In this document: positions 20,750-33,245 of the stretch, one piece after another
Layout: each line of letters opens with the position of its first letter
Numbering within the stretch: position 1 is the stretch's first letter
From: Eurosta solidaginis
Lineage: Eukaryota > Arthropoda > Insecta > Diptera > Tephritidae
Assembly: GCF_040869045.1 (NCBI RefSeq)
Contig: NC_090319.1
Location: forward strand, 385,283,601 to 385,347,600
Reading direction: 5' to 3'
DNA: 64,000 nucleotides
The notes under the pieces: generated by a model
Told to the model about the DNA's origin: nothing
Database searches by the model: none
Seen by the model: the letters and a program-made list of their open reading frames with translations, nothing else
Program-made: the position numbers and the translations under genes

Positions 20750-22523
20750 ATTTGTGTTTGTCGTCACTTTTGACTACGTTGTGTCAATTAAAATGTCAGA
20801 TAAATGAAAACGACCCCATTTCTGTTTGCCAGTTGATATGGATTCATTTGACTGTCAAAATGCATTTGGCAGCATGTTGGCATTTTTCTCTACGTTTGAC
20901 ATTTACACATCTGATTTCTCAAATAAACTGATCCAAAATCAAGTTGCAAATTACGCATTTTATTTGTTTATATTATTTTACTTTCAAATATTCTTTATAT
21001 TTATATAACGCTGATCAGCTGCCAAGAAATGACGTTTAAGCTTTTACATCAAATATGAAAATGGAAAGTCAATCATCTGACACGTAAGGTTTGACATCAG
21101 AAATTAAAACGGTAGGTCAATCAATTGACACGTAGTTTTGACGAGGGCGTTTGACACTCATACTTTGTGCCAGTTAAGGAGATGTAATGAAAACGCTTTT
21201 GACACCAAATAACTAGCTATCACTTGATGTCAGTAGTTTTGTTATAATGGAAAGCAGCCTTAAGGAAACAAATTATCAAATCTACCGACGGCATGCACCC
21301 TTTGTCACATTTTCGAAGTGGCAGCACCCATCAGCTGTTTTACATATGTTATTGCAAATAAAAATGGTAAAATAAAAAAAATATACAAGTTACGTCAAAG
21401 CCATTTCCAATTGGCTTGTCCTGGGCAGTTAAATAATCAAAAACTTTTAATTTATATACAAAATAAGCTGGTTATTTTATTGAAAAGAATACTGTAACTA
21501 TGCCAGTAAAGTGACTTTCGCAGAAATGTGTGAAGCCGGAGTAAAGTGGCTTTGCACATGAAATTCATTCATTCTTCAACTAAAGTTATTTTTCTTACTC
21601 TTGGCCGGTTCAAAGTGTACAAATTTACACGTTTAAGCCTTGTATGGACAGCGTGCTGCAGTGACTTCAATGAATTCAAGGCAAGCTTAAACCAAAAAAC
21701 ATATGTACGTGCATAACAAACAATTTCACCACAACGTGTGCAGCATAAGCTGCACCACTACCATCACAGCCACTAGAGCTCAGACGCTGTTATGATGCAC
21801 ATGACTTCACCACAGCACAGGCGCAAACATAGCCAAGACATAACTAAGCGTGATGCCAGCTGAACGTGTTTGAATCGTCACTACGACCAATTGTGGCTTA
21901 AGCTCTCTTTGGGCTAAACTTACTTAGCTTGTCTGCTGCTTACTACCTCAATGTAATAACTTGCGTGAGCCACTGATATTGTTAGCAACAACAGACACTT
22001 TGTAGGAGCTGCTAGAGTTGGACGTAGGTAATCGTCGTTCGGTGGTTGTCTTGTCCAGTTACTTAAGAGCCAAACTGTAAGCGCTGTTTGAATAAATTCT
22101 TTTTTTTTTTACAACGAGTGTGCGTATGCGGTCAAAAGCTCATTGTTTGTGCGTTAAAAAAATAAGTATTTAATGGAAGTGAACATAAATGTTAAAAACC
22201 AAAGTTTTATTATTTAGCAAACACAATTTTTTAGTGCCAAGTTGTATTAAAAAAAAAAACAAGCTAGAATCTGCGAGTGACATGTGTCCTGACATAAAAT
22301 AATAAAAGAGCGCGCACCTTCCCAGAGTATCCTACATAGCTTAATTGAAAAAAAGTGTAGTCAAATGAAGCACAAATTTGCTTTCTAAATAAACCCCGCG
22401 AACACTTAACCGACAAATAAATAAAATAAAAAAGCAAATATATAAAAAAAATCTGCGGAAGTGTTTATTAAAGTGTTATTTTGGTTTTACTTACAAACAA
22501 AAAATTTAAAATTTTCGCAAAAA
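20750..22523. other. Intergenic stretch and 5' leader of the following gene
   Basis: No coding sequence was recognised. Short recurring motifs (TGTCAAAT/CAATTGACACGTA, 20830-21190) give weak internal repetition. From about 22080 the sequence becomes AT-rich, leading to the start codon at 22524. Promoter position is unknown. Confidence 0.4.
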
Positions 22524-22796
22524 ATGGCCTGTTTAAGCACTTCCGGTCGTCGCGGACTTCACGTTGTTGTATGTACACGAAATCATCAAACTCAAAAATA
22601 TCTTTATCGACTACTTTTACAACAAAACGTCAATCGAGAATTTTACTCAAGCTCAGCCATTGCAGATAAGTTACTTGGAAAAATCCCTCCAACCAATTTA
22701 TCCTCAGTTCTGCCCCAACGCAACTTTCATGGTGTGGGCGCAGTAATGCAACGAAACTCTGTCATAAGAACGGGACACGATTATTTGACAAATTCG
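22524..22796 (+). CDS. Probable first coding exon of a nuclear gene with mitochondrial presequence; gene not identified
   Basis: The ATG sits in a good fly context (CAAAAAATGG). Ninety-one codons run to a GTAAGT donor at 22797 in phase 0. The product is rich in Arg/Ser/Leu with very few acidic residues (MACLSTSGRRGLHVVV, and YLYRLLL as a possible amphipathic helix). It includes QRNFHGVGAV, which could be a matrix-protease cleavage region. I cannot name the protein. No following exon is recognisable in the remaining 41 kb, so either the intron is very long and repeat-filled or the exons are too short to see. A spurious exon cannot be excluded. Confidence 0.5.
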
Positions 22797-23015
22797 GTAA
22801 GTCGATAAAAAATGTGGAAACAGTAAGTTTACAAAAAAAAAAATTTTTTTTTATGTCAAGGTACTATCTGCATACAGCTTAGATACTATTTAAATTAAAC
22901 AAAAGACTGAAACAAGGAACCCGAAACTTTTTTTCTTGGAAAAAGCGAACTTATCTTTTTTTTCCAAATATGGATTCTATCTTGGTCATATACATGTTGG
23001 CCTATCCTATCCTAA

Positions 23016-23432
23016 TAGAAAGATCGTAACTTAAAAGCTTTGTTAAGAAGCACGTATCTGAACAAAGTCGTATTTCAGGAGGTCGGTTAAAAAGGCATAT
23101 AACTGAGAAAATTTGTTTTTTGTATAAAAAGTTTCGAATTCGACTTAATTTCTTTCCAATTCACAATTCGCAAAAGTCATATATTGCTAAAGTGGAATAT
23201 AGATTCATGTATCTTCTAAAGTATAGTTTAGAATTTTAAGTCGTTAACGAATTGTGAAAAGAAATTAAACTAAATTTAGTTCATATCCCTTCTATCAAAG
23301 AAATTTCTATTTTTTAACCGGTCTCCTGCGATAAGACTTTATCAACGAATTCGTTGAGATACGGACTTATTAACTAAAAGTCTGAGATACGCCGTTTTTT
23401 GCAAAACTTTTAAGTTACGACCTTTCTATTAG
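23016..23432. mobile_element. Inverted-repeat element, about 417 bp
   Basis: The left end CTAATAGAAAGATCGTAACT pairs with the right AGTTACGACCTTTCTATTAG. Inner blocks (GAGGTCGGTTAAAAA with TTTTTAACCGGTCTCC, and AATTGTGAA..AAAGAAATTAA with its complement) pair over most of the length. No coding frame. Confidence 0.7.
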
Positions 23433-23699
23433 CTTAATACACAAAAAAATATGTTGGTTAGGGCTTTGTGAATTAAGCTGACAATATGTACATACATACA
23501 TATATCTACAACCAATTATTTATAGTTTCGTCAAAACCGGGCTTTATTCAGTAAGTGTGAGTTTTGAAATGTTCATTTTCCTTTCATTTCTATACAAAGA
23601 TATAGGCGCAGAAAAACCACAAGGCAGTCAAAACTAGCGCCTTATCTAAGCTTTGGATAGAGAATGCAAGCAAAAATTTCCGAGTTGATTGTATAGCAA

Positions 23700-24545
23700 C
23701 TTATTGTAAAATAAGGAAAAGAAAAAAAGCAATGTAACAAAAAAAAAAAAAAAAAAAAAATAAATTAAGAAAAAAAGGAAAAGTAATATAAAAGAATAAA
23801 ATATAATTAAAAAAAAAGGAAACTAAATAAAAATACTAAAACTAAAAATAAAAAGCTGTGCAATAAATGGAAACGATTTTAAATAATACATAAATAAAAA
23901 ATAAAATAACTTACTAAAAAAACTAAAACACAAAAAAAGAAATAGTAAAACGAAATAAAATTAAAATTATAAAAAAATAAAGAAAAATAAAGTATGTATA
24001 AGATGCTTATTCACAAAATTAATTGAGTGCTTAAAGTTTTATAATTTAAAATTTGTGTGAAGACTTAACTTTAAAAAGCTTAATAACCCTAACTTAGATT
24101 TTATGAAAAAGAGAGCTAGTACCTAGAATACAAAAGAACTTTAGGTAAAAAAGAAAATACAAAAACTCAAATAAACTTTATAATGTATAATTAAAAAAAA
24201 AATATTATTAAAACAAAGTATAATTAGAAACTAAAATAAATAAAGATAAAAAAGAAACATAGTATAAAGCATTTAATATTCTAAATACCAAAAGAATTGC
24301 ATAAAATTCCAGAAAATTATTTGGATCATAATAAAATCAAGTAAAGCCAAAAAAGATAAAAAATACCAAAAAATAGTCATAATAATAAAAAATAGGGTAG
24401 AACAGAGTTCCACTAAAAAACTAAAATAAAACTAATTAAGAAAAACGATAATTTATCATATAAAAATATTTTGAATCACAAAAGAATTTCATAAAATTAA
24501 AAAAAAAAAAAATGTGTAAAAATATTTATAAATAATAATAATAAT
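23700..24545. repeat. A-rich low-complexity tract
   Basis: About 850 bp with a strong excess of A over T on the plus strand, built from AAAATAAA/ACTAAAA-like words including a run of some 22 A. It lies next to a truncated SINE copy. Confidence 0.7.
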
Positions 24546-24561
24546 AAAAACAGTCAGTATT

Positions 24562-24742
24562 CTGTTTTTGTTGTTGTTGTTGTTGTAGCGATAAGGTATC
24601 TCCCAGAAGGCTTTGGGGAGTGTTATCGATGTGATGGTCCTTTGCCGGATATAGATGCGGTACGTTCCGGTAACAAGCACCATTAAGGTACTAGACCGAC
24701 CATCTTGGGAACGATTTATATGGCCAAATTAAACCTACGGCG
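24562..24742 (-). repeat. SINE family A, 5'-truncated copy
   Basis: It contains the GTTGTTGTTGTTGTAGCGAT end, CTTTGGGGAGTGTTATCGAT and GGGAACGATTTATATGGCC, then stops. Read on the minus strand it keeps only the 3' half with the (CAA)n tail. Confidence 0.8.
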
Positions 24743-26609
24743 TGTTGTTTCATTTTTTAAATCTAAATTTATGTTATTTGTTGTGTTTTTATATTAACGA
24801 TTTAGTAAAATGCGAACTATTCGCGTCAAAAAATATATATCAATTTCCTGAGTCTTTAGATCAGAATAACGATTTCTGAAAATAGCCGGAACAACTTATT
24901 TAGTGGGACGTGACGTATAAGTAACATGAAACGCATTTCAAATGTGTGCCTAAATTGAGCTAAATACATTAAAATGCATTCGAGTATTAGCAAAGCTTAG
25001 AAGACAGAGCGTTGTAGTGTCGAATAGTGCAACAAAAAACATTCGGAGAATTTCCGGAGCAGCAACTTTGCGCTTTATTAGGGTTACAGCACCTCAGCCG
25101 TCAAAAGAACGCTTTTCAAACTATCCCAGATGTATCAATTCTCAACCTTATATATACCATCCTTAAAATCACGAAGCCACAATATAAATGCCTAGAGAAG
25201 AAAATTAGAAAAGAAAAAGAAAAAAATATCAAAACTTCATGCGCTTATAAAATAAATTCTAAATATATATATTTAAAAAATATTATTATATTAGCCTCAG
25301 ATCGGATATTTTGGTAAGCACGTATGTATTTATCAATCAACGTGCATTGTAGCTTTCCCTGTATGGATATAAATATGTAAAAGTTTGTAGATGTGCAGTT
25401 AGTTGTTGCCTATTATGTGGAATTAAGGAATTTGCGACTGGCCCCTCAGCGATGGCATTGAAAAATCATAATTTTGCAAATTTACAAACCAATAATTTTA
25501 CACACACACATACTTACATACATGTATATGTATACACAAATGAAAATGTATGGCTTAGTAGCGGTATATTTCAATGTCGTTAGTTGTTTTCAAAACATCG
25601 GAGATTCCTAAATCTCTTTTGCTCAGTGTTGCATGTGCATATTACTTAATACTCTCTTTTTTGTAGTGCATATTTGTCATTTTTCTGGTCCTGTTTTCTG
25701 TTTTTAATCCTAACCAAAATAAAGGAAGACATTGTTGTGTCACATCAAGTTGTATGCGCCTTCCTTCCTTCCAAACAAAACTTGTTTAGCTTTTTTTTTG
25801 ACGTACTCAATTAATTTGCTGTGCATTAATGGTTAGTTTGTTGTTATTGTATTTGTCATCCATATCCAAGGCACATACATAGAAATGTGTACATCAACAA
25901 CATTATCATCATCCTTAATGTTGTCAGCATGCGATGACGTCGTCGTTCGCTTGCTTTGCTTCCTCATCGGCAAAGTGCATTGGCTGCAGTTGGGGAAGTT
26001 TGCTTTCATTGCTGCTTTGTTGTTGTGTGTGATAGCAAGATACCAGCAACTTGCTATTTATGAAAAAAGTCGCAAACGCCAAATGATATGCCAGTGCTGA
26101 AATTTTCAATAAATTCGTACCTAATAAAAAGTAGTTGGCTTCATTTTCGATATGCTGCAACCCATGATGTAATTAGAAAGGTGTGACAACATAACCTCAC
26201 TTTTTCGGTAGCACTATCTTCCAGTATTTACTTGTATTACAAAAGTATTAAATTTTGATTGCTTCAGTTTTCGTATAAAATTCCCCAAAAAATGTTCTTT
26301 TGGGGAACCCAAAGTTACTTAAAATTTTTGGCTAAACAATTCTTGTAGCTGCTTATATAGTTATAATATTTTTAAACGTATAGTAAAAGCTACTTCAGTC
26401 ATAGTAGAACTCAAAGCCAGTTCTGTATGATAAACAACCCTCCAAAATATGCATGCCGAACTTGTCAGAATAAGGGAAAACGGCACCGGGATGAGAACAC
26501 CTAAATATTCATTCATCATGGCTGCAACCGATCTCTGACAACAAAAAGATATATAATTTTTTAATCAAAATCAAAATATTGTAAAATATTTTAATGAAGG
26601 TATAATACA
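24743..26609. other. Unassigned AT-rich stretch
   Basis: Nothing with convincing coding or repeat structure. There are short CA/TA microsatellites near 25500-25540. Probably intron or intergenic sequence. Confidence 0.4.
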
Positions 26610-26789
26610 CATACACTGACATATGGCGCGAGTCTTTAGGATGTCAGCAGCTAGTTGAGCTGGATACCGATAAATCCTACATCGGTATACGACAACATTT
26701 GAGCAAGCAGTCGCAAGTCTATCCAGGACTGCTGTAAAGACGGAAGAGCAGAGAGCAAAATGGATTCAAGGGCTTAAGCGCAATTTACA

Positions 26790-27054
26790 GCCTTCGCAAC
26801 CCAATTGTCAACCTGACCTGCGAGAGGCGAATTCTCACAAAAAACATATGTCCTGCTTGTAACGAGTCCCCACATGACACCAACCATCTCTTCAACTGTA
26901 TTGTGGGACCAACGCCTCTAACACCCCTCTCATTATGGTTCACCCTTGTTGAAACAGAGTTTCCTTGGACTCCCGTTAGAGAATATTGATGACAATTTGT
27001 GATCGGTCACACCTATTGGATGGGGCGAAGCACTGCTACAACAACAACAACAGA
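26790..27054 (+). mobile_element. Jockey-like non-LTR retrotransposon, 3' end only
   Basis: A frame from 26798 to the TGA at 26987-26989 reads CERRILTKNICPACNESPHD, TNHLFNC and LTPLSLWFTLVETE. This is the C-x2-C..H..C finger and closing motif found at the very end of jockey-type ORF2 proteins. A short 3' UTR follows (CACACCTATTGGATGGGGCG) with a CTACAACAACAACAACA tail. The flank 26610-26789 may belong to it but is not readable. Heavily 5'-truncated. Confidence 0.7.
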
Positions 27055-27879
27055 GGCGAATTCTATTACAAATATGAATGTATCATACACATATTCAGCA
27101 GGTGAGGCTCTGGCGATCCCAAGTTCGGGGGAACAATCAACGGTCGTAGTAGTAAGGGCGGATATAAGTACAGCTGGGACGCAGTCGGCTCTACTTTCTT
27201 CATAACCTAACTATTGAAATAAAAGCTGAATTAAGAAAATACCCTTTTTACATGTTACAATTTAAAAACTGTTTCACAGTATTCGAAGTCGTTTGGATAC
27301 CATTTCAATGGATTTGGTACTAAAATTGACTTCATTTTATTACCTCACTGCAAGAAGAAAATTCCAGCACTACACTACGCTATTACTACTGTAAACGTTG
27401 TGCTGCTCTTGTTGTTGTTGTTTTTGGTGTTGCGGCTACTGTTGTCTTCTCGTCGCTCATTGCTTAGCAAATGAAAGTGAAATTAATGCACTGACTGACT
27501 TGAAGTTGTTTAAGTTTTGTTTTTTCTCTCTTTTTTGATTTTCGGTTTATTGAGCTCGCTTTATTTCATTTATTGCTATTTGCAGTTATTTCATTGGCTT
27601 TGGCTTCTTTCTTCGTCGTTGTTTCACTTTCGTTGGACATGCGGCTTGTTTGGCTGGTTGGTTGGTTAATTCATGCGTGTGGCTGGTGTTTTCTGGTTTG
27701 TTTGTGCATCAAGCGTAAAAGTGTGGACGTAAAGTGTTGGTCTAAAAAAATAGCAAACATTTATGAATGTGCATGTGTGTGCACTTCGATGAAGCAGCGG
27801 AAATCAGCATTTGCTTCTTTGAAAATAAAAGCAGAGCTAACTTCTTTATAATGAAAGTAATAAGAAAATTCATAGGAAA
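27055..27879. other. Unassigned stretch
   Basis: The segment 27100-27140 resembles a scrap of SINE family A (GGTGAGGCTCTGGCGATCCCAAG). The rest has no visible exon. Confidence 0.35.
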
Positions 27880-28878
27880 TCCCTCATTACAACTGCGTGC
27901 TCAGAATCTCACGGAACTTTGAAGTTTCCATTGTGGACTGGGAAATAGGGAATCCTTATAAATACCCTGACTCAAGGGTCTGGTTCGAAATTCGATGGAT
28001 CGAAATTCGATGACGGAAGAACGGGAGCTGGCATCTATGGGCCGAACTTCAAAAAATCGATACCAATGGGATGCTTCCCCACCATATTTCAGGCAGAAGT
28101 CCATGCTATAAAAGTCTGTGGTAGAGAATGTCTGCGCAGAGGTTCAACATCGAAGAGCATCTACAGTATGTCGGAAAGCCAGGCGGCCCTGTATGCCTTG
28201 CAATCGTACACAGTTACATCTAAGCTAGTGGATAAATGCACTGAAACGCCCTGGGAGCCAAAAAGAAGGTTTTGTTAGGATGGGTTCCCGGACATCAGGG
28301 CCATGAAGGTAATGAACATGCAGATAACCTAGCGAAGCAGGTTGCTACATCAGCATTCTATGGTTCAGAGCCCTTTTGTGGACTTACAAAAGCACTCACC
28401 AGGGAAACTACAAGTAACTGGGAAACTAAACAATTCAGACGTCACTGGATTGACTGCCCAGGGCAAAGGCCGGCCAAACTGTTTATACTTCCGGCAACGA
28501 AAGTATCAGCCAAACTCATTAATCTAAGCAGGGAGGACCTAAGAACTATTACTGGGTACTATACGGGACACTGCGGTTTACGATATCACTTAAGTAAATT
28601 CAATCTACCGGATACCCAAATTTGTCGTTTCTGTGAACTGGATGATGAAACTCCGGTTCACATTCTCTGCGAATGCGTCGCTCTAGCTAGGCAGAGACTA
28701 TCCCATCTAGGTGGTGGGACTCTTAATCCTTATTTGATATGGAGTAAAAAGCCTGAAGAGGTACTTAGATACATCAACAGCCCCCAGATACAAAATTAGG
28801 CTGAAAGGGGTTGCACAATAGATCTGCACAAAGGTCGCAGTGTTTCCAGACCTATCAATAATAATAATAATAATAACT
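27880..28878 (+). mobile_element. LOA/I-type non-LTR retrotransposon, RNase H and 3' end
   Basis: 5'-truncated. It begins near RAQNLTE, then the degenerate RNase H start (GAGIYGP) and FQAEVHAIKVCG. From 28272 the frame gives LGWVPGHQGHEGNEHADNLA, a long spacer, LSREDLRTITGYYTGHCGLR and the finger CRFCELDDETPVHILCEC. It stops at 28797-28799. A 3' UTR of about 60 bp ends in a (TAA)n-type tail at 28855-28876, as in I-like elements. A frameshift separates the halves near 28270, and the first RNase H aspartate region is damaged. Confidence 0.85.
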
Positions 28879-29429
28879 TCTTTTTGACTGCTAACCATCA
28901 TATTAATAATTATAACAATGATAATTATGTGAGGAATGTCGATGGCTAATTACATACATATGTGGTACGGTTTTTTTATTAGCTCAGCGCATTGCAGGAT
29001 CTTTTGTATTTGTATTATTTTTAAAACTTATACTGTGTTAGACTAAAACTGCATGCTTAAAAAAAATAAAGTTAAACATTATCGTAAGAATTTCTCGAAT
29101 TTTTCCGAAAAATTTTTTAAGATTGGTTTGCATAGTTTCAGTTACATAACTCATGGAAGTTCGAATAAATTTGTAATTGTATTCATAAATAAATTTTTTC
29201 TCAGTCTAGGAAACGCAGTAAACGTAAAAAATATTCCACATTATCTATGCGAAATATACAACACTCAGAGAACGAACTATTACGCAAGTAAATCACTCCG
29301 ATGTGGTCCTGCATTTCAGGCCAAAAGTTAAATATAAATTTATATTTTATGCAATTAAAAAATTGACCAAAACTGCCGTGCATAAAAAATTCTTGTTTTT
29401 TAAATTAAAAATTCAGTTTCAACATTACT
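28879..29429. other. Unassigned AT-rich stretch
   Basis: No coding or repeat signal. Confidence 0.3.
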
Positions 29430-30430
29430 TTATTGGCGCTTAACCGTTGAAACGGTTATGGCTTTCCATCAGGCTCGCCAGTCCCAAGGCAGTTTAAATC
29501 GTTTTATATCTGGTCCTTCGAGCAGTGTGCGGGCCGTCATTTTCTCTGCTTCCGTAGGCGGGTTCCGATAAAAATGCTTTCTTATCCAGAGCATCTTCTT
29601 TCAATCGCATAACATGGCCTAAGCATTTTTAATTTGATGGACTATGTTGACGTCTGCGTATAGCTCGTACAGCTCATCATTAAATATTTCGAAGAACTTT
29701 TTTCTCCAACATTCCCACAGCCGACTTATCTGTTGCTGTCATGGTCCAAGCTTTTGCCCCAAATAGCAGGACGAGTATGATAACGTCGCTTGTAGAGCAT
29801 GATTCTTGTTTGCGGAGAGAGGACTTCACTTTTGAATTGCCTACTTTGTTCAAAGTAGCATTTATTGGAAAGAGTGATTCTTCGCTGGATTGTAAAGCTG
29901 ATGCTGTTGCTTGTGGTTGCCAAGGCGCAAAAGTGCCGACTCTTTGCTTGATGACAGCAGGCAAACAAAGTTTGTCCTCATTCACCATCAAACCCATCCT
30001 CCCGCCCCTTTTTCCAGTTTGGAGTAAGCAGACCGTACGGCACCTGTGCTTAGGCCGATGATGCCATTGTCGTCAGCGTACTCCGGTGATTACACGCTTT
30101 TATAGAAAATTCTTCCACAGCGTTTAAGTTCTCCAGCATGCATGCCCGATTTTATCCGATTTATCCTTTATCCGAAGTTTTAATAAACTTTGCCCAACAA
30201 TTTATTGAAGCTAAATTTTAGTTTAATTCGTGATTTACCCTCCCACTTGGCATTTGGCCCCCAATAACGCGCCGAATTACGTCAAATTTCATAAAACATT
30301 TTGTAAGCCAGCCTGTAAAGCTTTTGCGGTTCTGGAGAATGACTTTGGGCAACACCATCAGTTCCGCCAGGATTTGATAAAACTTCTCCCAATCATTGGA
30401 AATCAAACAAGGCTCCACACAACGTCACTC
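29430..30430 (-). mobile_element. RTE-like non-LTR retrotransposon, reverse-transcriptase remnant
   Basis: Minus strand, upstream to downstream: FYQILAELMVLPKVI (30410-30220), then the catalytic EYADDNGIIGLSTGAVRSAY (about 30083-30024), then MGLMVNEDK. There follow ITL.NKCYF, SEVLS..TRIMLY and VLLFGAKAWTMTATDKSA..MLEKKVLR (to about 29680). These match the palm and thumb blocks of RTE/BovB-type enzymes. Several frameshifts are present; the endonuclease is absent. Confidence 0.7.
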
Positions 30431-31842
30431 TCTATTTGACTTGATGCTGGGGAAAGCAAATCAAGCAGGACTAATCACGATGGTGCCTATGTCTATTAGT
30501 AGACCATGAAATATATGGCGTATGCTGATGATAATGATCCCTTAGGATAAGTAAATGGTATCTTGGTTTAGCCGAACTTCATAGCTTTCGATTATGTGGC
30601 TGAGTGGCTTTCTGGAGGTAAGGGTGGCCTCACGATGATAGAATGGCTCAATATAATGTTTGATGGATGAATAAGACTGCATAGTGTGCGGCATTTTTGG
30701 AGGATGCCTTGGGTCGTTTTTCCTTCAAAAGTAGGAAAAACTACTTAGTTGTACTCGACAGACTTCGCACCTATTAGCCTAACGCAAATATATAATCGTG
30801 CTCGCACAAAACCCGAAGACGAAAATGAACTAAAATATAGTATTTCATAAAAAATGTTTTAACACTAATTGACAGACAAAGAGAAATTACGACTGAAAAA
30901 TGTATTGAAGACGTGTATACACACACATACATACATACCGACAAACAAAACTGCCAAAATTATAACAATAAATTCCTATAACTATTTGGATGAAATAAAT
31001 AATCCATTGTTAGTTAAAGCCAATAAAAAATGCCGCAATAAAAAAAAACGCTTTCATAACGCATTGGGATGCATTTGCAGTGCACGACGACGATGTGCTT
31101 ATTTTGCCTGAAAGGTGTTGGTGGTGGGCTACTGCTGACATGCGCTTGAGCACGCGCGCATGCGCATACAAAGTGGCGCACGAACTACAAAATTTCGTTG
31201 CCTTATTGCACTTGAGTATGTAAGTTAGTGTGTAGTACTAACTGCAAAAAAAGTGCTATCGCTTGAATTCCACCATAAAAAAATTCGAAATATTTAAAAC
31301 ATGCGCAAATAAATAGAAATCGTTTCTTTTACCGCATACATATGTAGCTCGACGTAATATTACAACATTTTTTTTTTGGCATTTTGTGCGCTCCGTTATC
31401 GTCATTAAACCGAATAGAAGAGCACTGAGTTTGGCCTTCAAGTTGGTATCATTGATTTCACTAATCCCAATAGTGCGTTAAGTGCTACGAAATTCTTCAA
31501 TACAATGCTTTATTTATATATGTATATTTTCGATTGGTATTTTAAAATTCATTCAATTCTATTTGCTTATACATACATATGTAGCTTATATTGAACTCTT
31601 TGCTTTGCAATTTTTGTTTATATTTACTTATTTTTTCTTCTCAAGCTTATGTACTTACCTTTTAAATTTAATACAGCCTCGATTTGAATATTTTTTGGGC
31701 TTTTTTTATATCGCTTCTTCTTTCATAATTAAGCTTCGATTTCTTCTATTACTTATCTCACACAATTTAACAAAAACTGAAAATGAAATCAATCACCTGA
31801 AATGGAAACAAATTAGCTCATATTAACATTTATGTGTGAATT
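30431..31842. other. Unassigned stretch
   Basis: No exon recognised. ORF-like runs at 31480-31830 are AT-rich, hydrophobic and of biased composition, unlike a gene. Confidence 0.35.
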
Positions 31843-31850
31843 GAATTCTT

Positions 31851-32070
31851 CAGGCATGCTTAACGAACGAAACGATATCATTTCGTTACGATAATCAACG
31901 TTAATAAACGAAACGAAGTCATTTCGTTTCGTTTATTAACGTTAAGAACGCCAAATTAACGTTAGTTTGACGATCTTAACGTTAATAAACGAAACGAAGT
32001 GACTTCGTTTCGTTTATTAACGTTGATTATCGTAACGAAATGATATCGTTTCGTTCGTTAAGCATGCCTG
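31851..32070. mobile_element. Palindromic hAT-type MITE with 8-bp target duplication
   Basis: 220 bp, starting CAGGCATGCTTAACG and ending in its exact complement. It is flanked by GAATTCTT at 31843-31850 and 32071-32078. Eight-base duplication and CAG..CTG ends fit the hAT superfamily. The arms (about 105 bp each) pair with one mismatch over the outer 95 bp. Each arm is also internally palindromic around CGTTAATAAACGAAACGAAG. Confidence 0.9.
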
Positions 32071-32547
32071 GAATTCTTCAACATTTTCTTTGCACATTTT
32101 GCCGTCAACTTTGTATCTATTCGTTTGAATATTAATGTTTTTTAAGAAATTGTTGGCTGTCGCTATTGTGTAGTTGAAATGTTTTTCTAAACACTAAAGC
32201 TTTCGGCAAAAGTAGAAAAAATATATCTTCAAGATGTATAGAAATGTATAGTTCTCATTTTGATATCCAACATTTTTCTCTACACAAAGAAATATATAGT
32301 TATCAAGTTGATATCAACATCATTATCCAATTGTTATACAACCTTTGAGAAATTTATAGCTCCCAATGTGGATTCCAATATCATGTTCTAATTACCTATA
32401 GACTTACATCTCTCAAGTTGATGTTCCCAACATTTCAGAATTAAAAAATATATAAAATTTTCAAAACTATCCAGTTCTATAAAATAAACTACTGCATTAA
32501 ATAAACAGATTCCAAATAGGTAACAGAATTCATGAAATATAGACAAT

Positions 32548-32905
32548 TGGCGGCCACCATTGTGTGGCGGTAGCGTTCTCCGCCCACCACACCGAAGATC
32601 CTGGGTTCACGTGCAAAGCAACATAAAAATTGTAGAAACAAGTTTTTCAATTAGAATAAAATTTTTCTAAGCGGGGTCGCCCCTCGGCAGTGTTTGCCAA
32701 ACATTTTGAGTGTATTTCTGCCATGAAAAGCTTCTTAGTGAAAACTCATCTGCCTTGCATATGCCGTTCGGAGTCGGCATAAAACATGTAGGTCTGGTCC
32801 CGCCAATTTGTAAGAAAAATTAAAAGGAGCACGACGCGAATTGGAATAGAAGCTTGGCATAAAATCTCGCCGGAGTTTATTTAAACAAAAAAGAAATAAA
32901 TACAA
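32548..32905 (+). repeat. SINE family B (tRNA-derived), copy 1
   Basis: The head GTGTGGCGGTAGCGTTCTCC..CCTGGGTTCACG looks like tRNA A and B boxes. The body has AAGCGGGGTCGCCCCTCGGC, TATTTCTGCCATGAAAAGCT, CCGTTCGGAGTCGGCATAAA and CATGTAGGTC. The 3' end is AT-rich. Five related copies lie on the minus strand in this window. Confidence 0.8.
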
Positions 32906-32974
32906 GCCGCTCAAAGCTCCGATCAGATTTAACATAACAACAGTAGATTCAGGCCGAGCAGCTCCTTCAATTTG

Positions 32975-33240
32975 ACTTTATAATTTCTCCTACAAATTGG
33001 CGGTACGGTACCTAAATATTTTATGCCGATTCCGAACGGCGTTATTAATCAGATGAATTTTCGATGAAAAGCTTCTCATGGCAGAAATACCGTTGAAGCG
33101 TTTGCAGAATCACTGTCGAGAGGCGACCCCGCTAAGAATTTTATTTTTTAACTGAAAATGGCAGTTTTTAAAGATTCTGGCGTTGCTTTTCGCGGAACTT
33201 GATCCCCGTAGGGCACGCCACCACTACACCCCGGCTGCCG
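32975..33240 (-). repeat. SINE family B, copy 2 (divergent)
   Basis: The body blocks read inverted: ACAAATTGGCGG..CGGTACC, TATGCCGATTCCGAACGGCG, CTTCTCATGGCAGAAATACC, GAGGCGACCCCGCTAAGAA. It faces copy 1 about 80 bp away, so the pair forms a large hairpin. Confidence 0.75.
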
Positions 33241-33245
33241 CCGTT

